Assembly (NCBI RefSeq): GCF_003573695.1
Contig: NC_039368.1
Location: forward strand, 8,331,860-8,395,859
Origin: Papaver somniferum
Lineage: Eukaryota > Streptophyta > Magnoliopsida > Ranunculales > Papaveraceae
DNA length: 64,000 bases
Direction: 5' to 3'
The position numbers and the translations under genes are program-made. This document shows, piece after piece, positions 33,263 through 45,638 of the stretch. Below the pieces are notes generated by a model, which worked only from the letters and a program-made list of their open reading frames with translations, was not told the origin of the DNA and searched no databases. The first letter of the stretch is position 1. The number at the start of each line of letters is the position of its first letter.

Positions 33263-35916
33263 TCATGCAACGAAAATCTTGTTCAGTTTGTTGCGAGTAG
33301 CTGATTCAACCAATTTCATTATTGAGAAAAATCTTTCTGCAGTTCCCGTAGAAACAGGGAGAGTCAGTACAATATGAATCAATCTGTCAATTATAGGGTA
33401 AGCTTTGGCCTTCTTGGTTACGACTATTTGCCGATATAACTCGGAAATAGTTGATAAGTTCTGAAATTTCATATGATTAACTACATAGTGACCATAATGT
33501 TGTAACTCATTTTTCAAAATGTGTACCCCTTGTAGACTGAAATCTAGAGAATAAAACTTCTCAGCAAGACTACGGGGACTGTCAATATTGAGTGACTTAA
33601 AAGAATCTGGAGGATCTAAACACGAGCTAAGAATGAGTAGTTCCACTGTGTTCCCAGGAAACCTACAGCCTAATTCCGACGACTGAAAATCAATTGTAAA
33701 AGTAAATATATCAACATGATAGTGATGGTATACTGTGATATTATCATGTTGCTGAAAAGAACGGCATATACCCTCCATATAACGAGCATTTATATCAGGG
33801 ATATAAACATCATGTTCAATGCAGAAAAATACCACTGTATCAATAAAAATTTTCAATCCATCGTCTTTTGATTTTCTAAGTAGAACATTTTTGTTTGAGA
33901 CTAGAGTCGTTGCATTTTTACTATGTCTTGTGTTTTCTTTTAAAGGCCTTGACATAATATTTCAGTAATTCTCATAATCTAAAACATCAAATGCTAGACA
34001 AAGTCAAACCTTAATGTCTCATTTATTCAGGAATAATTTGAGCTTCACCAACTTTAGGAGTCACGTCCGGATCACTTGCGCTGATATTCTCTATAGTTGT
34101 ACCGGTTGCTTCGAACTTATCTATCAAACTGGATACAGAACCATAATGGGAACTCCAACGGGTTTCTACAACACGTGGAAAAGTACCTATTTGGTTTGCC
34201 CCTTTCCATGTCCCAAGTTCACCACTAGCTAACATTTACGCAATTTCATCTTCTTGAACAGACTGAAAACACCAAACCAATTTGAAGAAGATGTAACGAG
34301 ATTGACAATTGAGGAAATTGAATAGGATTTCCAAACTGTACCCGAAGTTTCAATTGTTTTCACAAGTGCTAATTGAAGGCGATGTGCAAAACAATGAACA
34401 TAGTATGCATATTTGCATTCTTTGAGAAACAAGACTTGTAAGCCATTCCACTGACCGCGCATATTAATAGTACAACATACCATTTCCCTTGAATGTTTTC
34501 AACCTGCAGATCATAATAATTGAGAATTTTTGTTATTCCCTTTTCAGACTTAAAGCATGAGTATCGTCAACATGTTGAGTATCAAAAAACCTTTCTCGAA
34601 CATAACCGTCAATATCCACATACCTTAAAATATTCACCATTTCCCCTTTCTTGGAAGCGTCACGTGACTCATTAACAAGTATACAATACTTAGCATTCAT
34701 AATTTCCTCTCAAATCTTACTTCTAACTCTGTTAGATATAATATTCCAAGATATCTTTCTGAATCTGAGGTGAAATATAAGTGGAATTTCTATGAGAATT
34801 CTCCAAGACAACTACATAACATCTTCATTAAGTGATGTTGAATACTTAACCAACTCGATAAAGTTCCCATGATTCCTTGAACCTTTTGACTCTTCGTGAC
34901 CTCTGAAATCATATTTTTGACCCACAAGCCATCTTAAACAATCAATTTTTTTCTTGAGACGCAACCAATGTCTCTTTACAGCCTCTTTTGATTGCATGTC
35001 TACCAAAATACTTATTTTTTGAGATGAATTCTTAAAAGATTTAGAATTCCCTTGGGAAGTAGAGTGTCCAAAATCAACATTTCCAGAGTATTTTTGATAC
35101 GTTTGATCCCTTTACCTTTGTATCTATTATTATAGAGGCGGAATTCAGAATAATAATAGACGGAAAGACTTAGAAAACATAGACACAAGAAAGTAATTCG
35201 AAAAAAAAATATCTTCTCTAGATTATGAACAAGAAAACGATTACAATTCTCTCTTTGTTACGCTCACAATCTTCTCTAAACAGTGGATCAACCTTAAACT
35301 GTTAATTTGCTAAGTTTGCACAAGTATTATTCCAAGTTTTCTCTAGGTTTTTTTATATCTAGTATATATGTCTTTAGCTATTAGCCAAAGCTCTCTATTT
35401 ATATCCTTTCCTCGTACTCAGCTGATCAAAGACTTCTATTAGGAATCTATTTCCTAAACTAAGAGTATTTCTTAAAAAAAATATAATTCCTAACTAGGAA
35501 TTCTGCCTAAATAAGGATTCATTCCCTAGAATAGGATTCTTCCCTCAACTTAGCTTGAGGTTAACTAAGTTCCCTAAAGGAGTACGGACACACCTGTATC
35601 AATTTTAGCAATGTACATCCTAATCCATTATTACCAGATCTTCATCTTTTAAAACCTTTACTAATGAATGCTGAGTGTTTCGGTGGATCTGTTTCAAGAG
35701 AAAATAATGAAAAGAATATGCAATATCTTTAGAAGATGAATACTCAAACCAAGGATGTTGCGCAAACCAAATAAAATTAAAACCACGCTGTTGTTTTTCC
35801 AAATTGAGAGAGGGGATATTTTGGTTGATAAGGCCCCAACAATAAATACGTCTGCCGAACTTCATTACGCTTGTTAACAGGATGTTACAAAACTGGAGTT
35901 TGTAATCCCGGATCAC
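33263..35916 (-). pseudogene. hAT transposase, TTF zinc finger/DUF4371 type, broken
   Basis: On the minus strand the expected domain order is visible. 35850-35690: TTF-type finger FAQHPWFEYSSSKDIAYSFH, where the usual zinc-binding cysteines appear as Ser and Tyr. 35006-34812: RHWLRLKKKIDCLRWL. About 34690-34530: LVNESRDASKKGEMVNILRY and HVDDTHALSLK. 34480-34380: a CFAHRLQLALV segment. 34190-34150: ETRWSSHYGSVSSLIDKF. 33955-33263: the C-terminal part ending LTLPVSTGTAERFFSIMK, the hAT dimerisation motif. This family is the cut-and-paste transposase seen in plants as zinc finger MYM-type 1-like proteins. Several frameshifts and stops separate the pieces, and a solo LTR (35095-35601) sits between the finger and the rest. 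Terminal repeats were not found. Confidence 0.85.
35095..35601 (-). mobile_element. Solo LTR inserted in the hAT pseudogene
   Basis: 507 bp, starting TGATACGTTTGATCCC and ending CACACCTGTATCA (inverted termini TGATAC/GTATCA). It is flanked by the 5-bp target duplication ATTTT (35090-35094 and 35602-35606). A TATA box lies on minus (GGATATAAATAGAGAGC, 35406-35390), so the LTR reads on the minus strand. No internal region remains, so it formed by recombination between two LTRs. Confidence 0.9.
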
Positions 35917-38611
35917 GTTTTAATTAAGTAACTTACATCCTCTGAATAACTCTCTTCGATTACAGGATGTTGCATTACATGATGTCTTATTCGATTCCAG
36001 TTATTCGAGTGCTCAATTCGTCAGGTTCAACTCTTTCAATAATAACTTCATTGAGCTTAATATTCACGCAACACTTTATGGTCCATCTACTTTGGATATA
36101 GGATTGCAAAGTGCTTCCAATCTTTCTCGTTTGGATGGTTGATGATGAGACGATATCGTATCTTGTCTACCTGTAATAAAGATTGATTATATTACTATGT
36201 GATGCACATTAATGTTATAGACAACATCAGATATTAAATGGTCCTTCGTACCTAAGCAGTGAATACATACAATTTGTTTCTTTATAAATATTACATATTT
36301 AATCCCCTCCTAATACTGCACTGTCAGATAGGAAATTGAAATTAAGGTGAAGAAGGTCCTTCTGTTAAACGATTAATTTATCAAGACTAACATCATAACA
36401 ATATAAAATTCAGTTCTCATTAACTCACACACCGTATTTGATAATCATACATTTACATCATTACAATTAGCATAAAAATTAGACTGTAAATACTCAACTC
36501 TTCAGTTATACAAAGTTACGGTTTACAAAACAAAAAACCCTAGTTATACTGATATCAAGTAGTCAAATTAAGAAAAACTAAGCAAGTAGTTCATAGAATT
36601 TTATCTTATGAACGACATCAAATCTTATCTCCTCACCTAGGGTTTTCCTGGTTCCCCTCTTTCTCCTGCTAAAATTAAAAGAAGGAAAAAAAAATTATTT
36701 ATTCATTTCGCACAAAAGGATTTAACTAAAATTACTCTGGCTTTGGACTGTGCTTGATGAAAAGTCGGCTAGAATTTACTACCTAAGTAACCAAAAAAAA
36801 GATTGGCTAGGGGTGGCTTCAGCCAGTTCTAGTCCAGACATACTTCCGCCGCTGAAAACAGGCTAGCTACACAGTATAACAACTTCGATCACGCTCTGTT
36901 ACTAATTTCTTTTTCCATTATACTTTTTATTTGGTTATCTATCTAGTATTATATTAACTACTCATTGTTGCCTCTTACCTATGTATTTAACTCATTCCGA
37001 AAATATTTTTTGTAATGGTCTTTGACCACCTTGATATCAGCGATATTCGAATTTTACTTATAAGGAATTTTGGATCTATCCAGAATTCATCTTCCTACGA
37101 AGAAAAACCTAGCGACGCGATCTTCGGTAAAAATTTGAATGTATGCGGCGATGCTCTAATCTTACTTTTAAAGAAAAAATAAAAAAATAATAGTTCCATT
37201 TAATTTGGCCATACATTTAACACATGGCATGATAAATAAGAAATCACAATGATATACCCCAAATGAATAAAAAAAATGATTAACAACACTAATCATATTT
37301 AAAGCACATAATGTATCAACATCTTTGATATCCACCAACCAATAGTAATTATGCTAATATTATGATTTTTGCTTTATCTAAAATTTTAACAAAGTTTCAC
37401 CGTGTTTTGACGTATTCATAAGACAATCTACTTCTCATTTTCTTTCGGAAAATGTCAATAATGACTCAGAACTAAGTTTCACACGTGTTATCAAAGATGA
37501 CTCAACACTAATTTTCTTTCCAGAAAACGTCAATTAACGACTCAGAACTAAGTTTCATTATTGTATTCTGCAGATACAATGATGAAAAGTTTATCTAGTG
37601 TAAATTTAGTTATCCCTGTGAAATGTCAAATGTGACATTCACCCTGAAGTTTCGAAAAAAAATGATAGTTTAATTTTTCACTTTTGCCTAAAAATATCTT
37701 TTTTAAATAGGAAAAAATAACATTTTTCCTTGAGGGAAAAAATAAATGACAATTTATTACTTTTTTTTTTACTTTTTTTTTTTTTGAGAAAGCACCATTA
37801 TCGTTGAAAATGAATTGCAGTTTTTTTACTATTTAGAGTTAGTAGAGACAAGACCCATATATATAGAAATAGAGACGGATACGACACTTCCATATGCGTA
37901 CACAAGCAATAACGACATTAGCAAAACATCTGCCACAATGGCAACACAACAAAACTCCCACCGTGCATCCCATTTAGGACATTTTTGGTACACAAAAATT
38001 CGGGAGGTCCCTCAACCCTTGCCGCTTTACAAAAGCCAAAACCTTAAAAGTAACAGCTATTATTCACCCACGTGGACAAATCACACCTAATTTCCATACC
38101 AATCACAAAAAAGACACACTTCGCCCTTGTATTCTTGCGCAACAAGTTTAGATTTTGTCTCACCAAGAATATCTCATAAAGGTCATTAAAGTCATTACCA
38201 TATTTAAACCAAAACAAATGAATATACTTTCCTGTATATCTCAAACACCTTTTATCCCATATTACGTGTCACAGTTGTCGCCAATAAATTCCCCAAATCA
38301 AATTCCACAGCCCACATCATCCATCACAAAAATCCAACGGCCAGTATCCATCCCATCATTTTAGAAAACACAATAAAAATGGGAGGAGCGAGTGGTATGA
38401 AACACACACCATAACACAGAGAATCGTCTGGAATATATTTTTTGAAGATGCCCTACTTTCCAAGTGGGGCCCACCAAACAACTCCAACAAATCATCCTAG
38501 GGGTATTTACAGTCAGTAATCCATAAAAGAGAGCAGAGCTTTGTTTGCTTGAATAATATCGTCAATGGTTTCTTCCTGATTTGATTTTGATTTCTTCAGA
38601 AAAAATCGTCA
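35917..38611. other. Intergenic region upstream of the OTU gene
   Basis: Part of 35917-36900 may be the 5' flank of the hAT element. An approximately 48-bp word is repeated at 37436 and 37509 (GACTCAGAACTAAGTTTCA). A run of T lies at 37763-37784. The promoter and 5' UTR of the OTU gene must lie in the last few hundred bases. I see no strong TATA box; CATAAAAGAG at 38522 is the best candidate. Confidence 0.4.
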
Positions 38612-40213
38612 ATGCTTGGAGTATTGTGTGCACGGCCTAAGTCTTGGATTGTAGCGGCGCTATCAAACGCCCATAGTGGAATTCATTATCGAATCGCTAC
38701 AAATCCAGTTTCATTTCTTCAATTACCGGTTGTAGATCGATACAAACGTGTTCATTCAAGCGCATGTAAACTCAACGGCGGCGCTGCCGCTGTTGGTGGT
38801 GCTAGTTGTGTTAGCGGTTCGAGTAGTATTGGTGCTGCATCGATATGGCATGGAATCTTACCATCAAATGGGGATTGTAAAAATCAACCAATATTGTCGT
38901 TTCATTATGAACATAAAGGGGAAGGATCTTGGAATGTTTCATCGGATGTGAGACCGGCTAGATGGTTACATGGTTCAGATTCGGCTTGGTTGTTGTTTGG
39001 TGTTTGTGATTGTTTAGCTCCGATTGGGTTTTGTGATGGGAATCATGATTTGATTACTACTACTAGTAGTATTACTCCCGTTGCTACTGATTGTTCTACA
39101 TCTGCTGTGAAGGAAGAGACTTCGAAGAAGAAGAAAAAGAGTAGTAAAGTTGTTGCTGAGGCGGTTAAGAAGATTAATACCGAAGCTAATGATAAGGGGT
39201 CTGTTGATTACAGAATCACAGGTTTGAATTTTTCAATATTTATTGTTTGACTTATTGTTATGAATTAGAATTTAATTACTTAGATTTGATTTTGAATTTT
39301 GATATTGCCAGTTGGAATTTAAAATCAGAATCTAAAAGGGTATGTTAGATTTTCAATTTTGATTTTTGGTAACTTCAATTTGATTATAGAGTAGGATTGA
39401 GGTTCAATTTGAAAAGGATTTTTTCTAATTTTTTTTTTGAATTCATGGTTTGAATTTTTGTTTTCTTGTCAAGTTATGACAGGAATTTTTATTTGAAATT
39501 TGATTATAGCCTTCATTTTGATTTTTAATGAGAATACCAACATTTTTATTGCTTACGGTTAGTAAGGTGTTTTATTTGATAGTGAGGGTGCAACATTAAG
39601 GTTGCTGTGTAATTTGTAGTTTAAATAGGTGTTGAAATGACAGAATGGGAAGATAATGATAAGTTCATTGCAGGAGTTCTTGCTGATGGCAGATGCTTGT
39701 TCAGAGCCTTGGCACATGGGGTTTGCTTGAGAAGTGGCCAAAAAGCTCCAGATATGAATCGTGAAGGTGAACTCGCTGATGACTTAAGAGCTCAAGTGAG
39801 TATTTCTTTTCTTTTTCTCGTCAATTGCCCATTCAACATTGTGTTGAGAAGTTGTTATTGATCTTATAATTGGCTATATGTAGGTTATGGATGAGCTGTT
39901 AAGGAGGCGAAATGAATTTGACCAATGGTGAGTTTTTTGGTTTAAGTGACTAAAAAATACTTTTGTATCTGCTTAGAATACGGAATTGACGTAATTCTTT
40001 TTGGTTTGTTCAGGGACCTTGGTGATTTTGATGATTATGTGAAGCGTATGAGGGATCCTACTGAATGGGGTGGAGAGCCCGAGTTACTCATGGCTTCACA
40101 TGTTCTTCGGTAAGTTTCTGTTTTCTTCTAGGAACTTAAAACTGAACATGCTTACCATATTATCTGTGAAATTTAAGCCCAACTTTGATGCTAAACTATG
40201 GTTGCAGTTGCAC

Positions 40214-40260
<47 letters not shown>

Positions 40261-40494
40261 CATGTATACGGATTGAGAAAGAAAGTCTCTTTCTTGTTGT
40301 ATTTTTTTTGCAGGACGCCGATTTCAGTCTTTCTAATTGAAAGAAGCTCAGGTGATTTGAAAAACATAACAAACTATGGTCAAGAGTATGAAAAGAATAA
40401 CAAGCCTATTAAGGTGTTGTTTCATCATCACTATGGTCACTACGATCTGTTAGAAACCTTTTCGGACAAAAGTTATCAGAAAATTGAAAGTTAG
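38612..40494 (+). CDS. OTU-domain cysteine protease (deubiquitinase-like), five exons, 350 aa
   Basis: Exons 38612-39221, 39674-39795, 39884-39927, 40014-40109 and 40314-40494 join in frame with GT-AG introns and give 350 codons plus TAG. Residues 1-200 are a variable N-terminal region that starts MLGVLCARPKSW, is rich in Ser, Ala and Gly, and ends in a Lys run (EETSKKKKKSSK). It could hold an organelle-targeting sequence. The OTU domain follows: RITGVLADGRCLFRALAHG places the catalytic Asp208 and Cys211, WGGEPELLMASHVL is the conserved middle, and GHYD carries the catalytic His333. Plant OTU proteins of this shape cleave ubiquitin chains. Intron 4 contains a run of about 45 T (40216-40260). 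No lesion is visible, so this is the one gene here likely to work. AATAAA near 40722 is a plausible polyadenylation signal. Confidence 0.92.
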
Positions 40495-40745
40495 AACTGA
40501 TTACTAAGAAACGAAACAAGAAAAGCTTTTCCTTTTAGGTTAGAGATTCAGATTTTTGTAGGATTTACTTTTGATTGAGTTCTCTTAAGATCATTTAAGT
40601 ATTTGAAATAATCTCATTTGTTGTACTTACTAGAGAAATTCAAGGGCGCGTTCCCTCTTCTATAGATACTCAGATTCTCTTGTTGCAATTCTAGTTGCAA
40701 TTATGTTGAATCTAGCCAATAGAATAAAAATGAAATTTTTTCCGA
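40495..40745 (+). other. 3' UTR of the OTU gene (inferred)
   Basis: The AT-rich stretch after the stop codon ends near GAATAAAAATGAAA (about 40720-40735), which holds the only good AATAAA in the first 250 bases. No transcript evidence is available. Confidence 0.5.
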
Positions 40746-42285
40746 GTTTACAATACTAGAATTCATTTTATTCATAATGATGTTTTTACCATGTCTAAGC
40801 TTAATTTGTTCATTCTGCATATATCGAAAGAGAATGATTCTTTGTATTCCATATCAATTTGGGCTTATCTGGATGTGATCTCCAGAGACGGTTGAGCCTC
40901 TTATTAAGATCATTGATCACTCGTGTTTATTGAAATGTCAAATTGTATAATTGTACAGTTATTACATTCTCCATATTCGTCACTGAAATATCATCTGTTC
41001 GTCCACAATGAACTATTAGGTTGCTTACTGTTTAATTTTCCAGACATCTTCTTACTCCCTCTTTCATATGCCTTATAATTTCCTCTTTTTGCTGTATACT
41101 TTTAGTGATAGCGTGTAAGTACCCAGTTCATAGGAGAGATTAAGCACATGAATCATGGAACATGAAGAATACATCTTGAGTGTTGCTTTCATTTACTTTA
41201 AATGGAGTACCTGAATAAGGGACAACAATTAGGTTTGAACCAGGAAAGAATGTGGTTGCATTCTCATTTATTACAACCCTACCTCTTTATAGCTATATCA
41301 GTTACTGTACTAAACGTGTTCCATGTGATCTTTTATCACTTTTGTATTTACTCTGTTGTATGTGATAGCTTACTTTAATCCAGTTTGATGTGATTTACTA
41401 CCTGTTCCAGATAATTGACGAATTTGAATCCTCTGTGCCTAATATTTTGTCTGTCCATATAAATCGTGGAGCTGAGACTGATAAATTAACAAAAACAGGC
41501 ATGGAGTAATGCAGATTATGCAGTGTTACAGTAATCAGGCATAAAGTAATGCAGTAACTGTATTAGTTATTTGATTTTGGAAACCTATCTCTCAACACTA
41601 AACTGGAATGTCTGCCAGGTTCGCTTAAGTTTCCAAAGGTTATAGGTACGATCTTCTTAGCTGCCTCGAGAGACTTCTCTTGTTAATTACTACGGCATTA
41701 CTGACAACATCTGCAAGCAAAGTTCGTCCAATTACCAGTGAACCTTCTTTTATTTGAGGTGGTTCAGAAAACTAATTGAGAGTTACTATGTACCAACATA
41801 TTCCTGGCACTCACTTGCGAAGCTTACACGGATTGATCTTTTATTGTCTGTATTCCGTTTTCCTCTATTTCCAGTCTTACCTAATGCAGAGTTTCCTGTC
41901 GTTTTAGTAATTTATATTTGTGTCACAAATTAAAGCTACCTCCAAGGTAGGAGATTACATAAAAACTCTTAAACATAAAAACATTCCTTGGATTTGTGTT
42001 TCCCTCCGAATTTTCGTTCATTCCATCTCGTAGTACACCACGCCTGTGAACGCCCTATGAGGATCCAAGCTGGTTTGGGGTGCCTTTTCTAGTCAAAAGA
42101 TGCAATCGCGGTAGGAGGTACTAAGCTTAAAAGAGAGAAGTGAATAAAACAGTAGAGGAATCACACCGTAAACTATTAAAATCCCTTAAAAGAATTTTAT
42201 TAATAATAAATTTCAGTCCATCAAATACAAAAGACTATAAAATCGAGAAAAACGGCCTAATTGCAGAAAATATGTCCCAGGCAGG
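40746..42285. other. Intergenic stretch, nothing recognised
   Basis: No frame above 60 codons with a domain, and no repeat termini seen. GCAGATTATGCAGT/GGCATAAAGTAATGCAGT near 41507-41560 is a small local duplication. Confidence 0.45.
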
Positions 42286-43082
42286 TCATTCAAACTTAAG
42301 AGCCCTCTTAACTACGCGAAGCGTGTTTGATAGAAGCATTGCAGTTGTCATGGATTCCACTCCTCCTGGTGCTGGAGTTATAACTGAAGCCCACTCATAA
42401 TTCTCTTCATAGCAAACGTCCCCAACAAATCGATAGCCTGGATTCTTCCTGATTCTATTACTGCCGGTGTCAATGACAATTGTTCCTGGCTTAATCCAGC
42501 GACCCTTCACTAGATATGCTCTTTCTGTAGCAGAGATAAGGATATCTGCTTGACTAACGATCTCCGCGAGGTTTTCTGTTCCACGGTGCACAACAGTGAC
42601 CTTGGCACCATGCCTCTGTAGTAAATATGCGACAGGAGGTGCAACAATATCAGTATCAGTACCATTACCAATTACAACTACTGAATTCTCCTTTATACGA
42701 ATGTCACATCTATACAACAATTCCTATCCCCAACTATAATAACAACTAACATTGGTGTGACACCAATTGCATCCCTCATCCTCATTACTTTATCCGTGAT
42801 TTCATCTCCGATTTCCTTCGCGACCGCCTTTCCGTTAAGTCTCACTTTAGGAAATCTAGTACTCATTAGCATCGCCACAGCAGTAATACTAGAATTAGAA
42901 CTTCGACGCTGCATACTTATTGAGGCACCAAAGCCCGGAGGATTTCGAGGTTTGAAAGAAATAAAAGATGGTGGTTGTGTTAGATGAACTGAACCACTTC
43001 TTCGGATTGTATCGATATCGAAGTTGGAAAGACGAGCTGTTGCTGTTGACGAAGAACAGCTTGATAATATTGTTGACGCCAT
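42286..43082 (-). pseudogene. FolD-like methylenetetrahydrofolate dehydrogenase/cyclohydrolase, internally deleted
   Basis: The ATG at 43082 (minus) begins an N-terminal extension of about 70 residues that looks like a plastid transit peptide (Ser/Thr-rich). The start of the catalytic domain follows: LNGKAVAKEIGDEITDKV and TPMLVVIIVGDR. After GDR (about 42730) the sequence jumps to LLYRCDIRIKENSVVVIG, the beginning of the NADP-binding half. About 100 residues that normally hold the catalytic Tyr-x-x-x-Lys region are missing, and the join shifts frame. The C-terminal half is open for about 140 codons to 42286 (ITPAPGGVESMTTAMLL), but the usual GRSxxVGxP and PGGVGPMT motifs are altered. No intron is evident in either half. 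It is probably a decayed, possibly reverse-transcribed copy of a plastid FolD gene. Confidence 0.8.
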
Positions 43083-43263
43083 TGCTCAAGTGAAGATGAT
43101 GAGAGATGGCTTAGAATATAAGAGTTTTTAGAGAATATAAGAGTTTTTAAAGAGTAATTGATGTTAATTAACGTAGCTAGATGTTTCTCTTAAATACTAG
43201 TAGAAAAAAAAAAGCGGTTTCCCAGTATCTATGCATATGATCAAAAAAAGAAGTCTCTATTGA
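43083..43263. other. Spacer between the FolD relic and the LINE
   Basis: It contains a direct duplication of AGAATATAAGAGTTTTTA (43112 and 43134), and ends with the putative LINE target site TCTCTATTGA (43254-43263). Confidence 0.6.
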
Positions 43264-44236
43264 TTGCTAAATACGAGAAGTAGGAAATACCAATGGGTAT
43301 TATTATGGGCCTAGTTAATGGCAGATCCCCAATAAGAGTCCATCAACCGGAGGTCCATCAGAAAAAGAAAAATTAGACCTAATATTCTCTATGACGCGAG
43401 TTCAAACATACCCGAGTAAATAAAATTGAGCGACACCGATTCGCAACTCAAAAAAAAAAGATCTGCATGATTCTCTCTAATCCTTCCTCTGCATATCCAT
43501 GATTATGATTTTTCTTGTTTACATCGAATACCCACTACTGATTTCTCCCTTAATTTAATCCTTGTTTCTTTGTGGTCGTTTTAATCTTTTGTTTTTCTTC
43601 TAAGGCTAGGAACCCTAGTTTTATAGGTTTTAACTTTCAATTTTTAATTGATATGATTACCTCGAGCTAATCTTTTACTGATTTCTTTCTAATTGCGTCT
43701 TTTTTCAGATTTTATCCCTTCTCTCCTTTCCCAATTTTGATCGGGAGGAATATGGTTTTTTGCTGAAGCAGTTGAAGCGGTGACGACCTACATCATATAT
43801 TCTTATTCTCAAATCATTGTCAGTTAGAAAAGATCCTCCTTTTTTAATCAAATTGGATTTGCTGAAGTGGCTGCAAACGCCTTGTATTCCTCATATACTC
43901 GTGCAAGTAACCCACCTTTACAATCTTCTCAGTAATCATTCTATTTTGGTTCTCAAGGTTGGATTTCAGCTTTCTTCCCAAGTTTATAAACATTGTTTCT
44001 TGCTTCAATTCCAAGTCAGTAGCATGGCAAACACTTGGAGAAATTCAATCTTCTACCTTGACTGGAAAAGCATTTATATACAATTCTATCGCTTCTTAGT
44101 TTGTCACACAAGAACTCATAAGTCTCAAAATCTGCTGCAAAAAATTTTGATACCTTTTTACCACCATAAAACCCTGAAAAAAACAATTGTTATTCTTAGT
44201 CACAAAATCCTCCAGCCAAATACTGTGGTTTATTCA

Positions 44237-45516
44237 ATGGCTTCCTCATCAACAAGTTCTGATGCTATCTCCAATAACTCACAAGGAAACAAAGGTTCAG
44301 CTAAAAGGAACAGCAAGCATGTGAGTCTACAAGGAAAAGGAAGGAACATTGATTCTTTTGCGATGATTGGTTATGTCTGCATAGAAAGTGAAGTCACTAG
44401 AAATGTGGTTAGCTATTCAATTAGACAACGGTGGGGTGCTCAAAATGAAGTAGTTGTCATCACAACTGGAAGAAGAAATGTGTTCATCTTTCGAATCCAT
44501 TTAACAGAAATATTTCAAAGAGTTCTGAGGGAGAGGCCGCACTCTGTTTGTGGATACTTACTGGTTTTACTTCCATAGAAATTCCATATGAACGTGCAAA
44601 GAACAATTTTTCAGTTTGAAGTTTTCTACATCGAGTTTAGACTCAGAGCTGACCTGGATAGAGATGATATCGCTCATCTAATTGCGTCCCAAGCTGGTGA
44701 ACCAAACATTATTTGTAAAAGGGATCCTACTGGAGGGGTCAAAGCGAAAGTTAGGTTGGATGTTAACTTACCGATTGTTAGAAAAGTGCACATCACCTTG
44801 GAGGATGGAGAAAGGATCAAGGTAGCTATCTTCTATTTGGGTTTCCCATCGGCTACTTGCAGCATTGTTATGTCTTTAATCATAATGAAAATTATTGTGG
44901 GTTGATAACAAATATGGCTTGGATAGCAGTGCCAGTTCTGAATCTGCAAGGAGAAGACCCTTTTAAAGAACAAGTGGAAGAGCTAGTTCAAGTAATACAA
45001 CAAAATATGGAAATTCAATATAGGGAAGAAGGTCTAGCTAATCAGAATCCAGTGTTGAATGTTTTGGTGGAAGATAATGAAGCTGCAGATGACAATAATG
45101 AAGTTGCAGGAGAAAATGAACCTCAAAAAGCAGATGAAAATGTGGAAGTTAATAAGCATGTCATTGAGGATACTGTTGGTGAGAACTCTACTAGTGGGTC
45201 TTATGTCTTTGAAGTGCATAGAAATGATATCAGGATAAATAAGAGAAGAAGAAAAAAAGATATAATCCTGGAAGCTATGGAAATGGATGGATATTTTAAA
45301 GATATAGATAGATCCCTACATGTGATTGTGGAGGAGGTGGTGAATGGTGATTCTGCTCAAAATCTGGAAGTGGGGGAGTCCTCGTCTAATGATGCGGTGA
45401 TGATGATTATTGAAGATAATGATAATGATATTAAGAATGATGGGTCTGATACTACTTTTACATTGCATCAGCTTTTTATCTTAATTTTACGAGCTTTAAC
45501 TATTCTACTTCTCTGA
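44237..45516 (+). pseudogene. LINE ORF1 (RNA-binding, DUF4283 and CCHC knuckle)
   Basis: Likely start MASSSTSSDAIS at 44237. GYVCIESEVTRNVVSYSIRQ and VFIFRIHLTEIFQRVLRERP fit the DUF4283 region found in plant LINE ORF1, followed in another frame by KVRLDVNLPIVRKVHITLED (about 44750-44810). The zinc knuckle is at 44857-44895: QHCYVFNHNENYC keeps Cys, His and Cys, but the first Cys of the CCHC pattern reads as Leu. The tail to 45516 is acidic. At least two frameshifts or stops (44578 and about 44850) break it. The protein would coat LINE RNA. Confidence 0.75.
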
Positions 45517-45638
45517 ATTACTACTACTACTACTACTATTGTGTCTCTTGGCTTTGGTCTGATATCTATAATCTTTACTCTGTTTTAAGTTACTCCCTTT
45601 TACGTAATCTTGCAAAAAGTTTCTTTTTACATCTCAAA
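45517..45638 (+). other. Spacer between LINE ORFs with a (CTA)n microsatellite
   Basis: CTACTACTACTACTACTA occurs at about 45521-45538, between the ORF1 stop and the ORF2 ATG. Confidence 0.7.

Noticed and set aside
38748..38951. Second plus frame inside OTU exon 1
   Set aside because: Shadow of the true exon in another frame.
42757..42987. Plus-strand frame opposite the FolD relic
   Set aside because: Antisense shadow of the minus-strand coding sequence.
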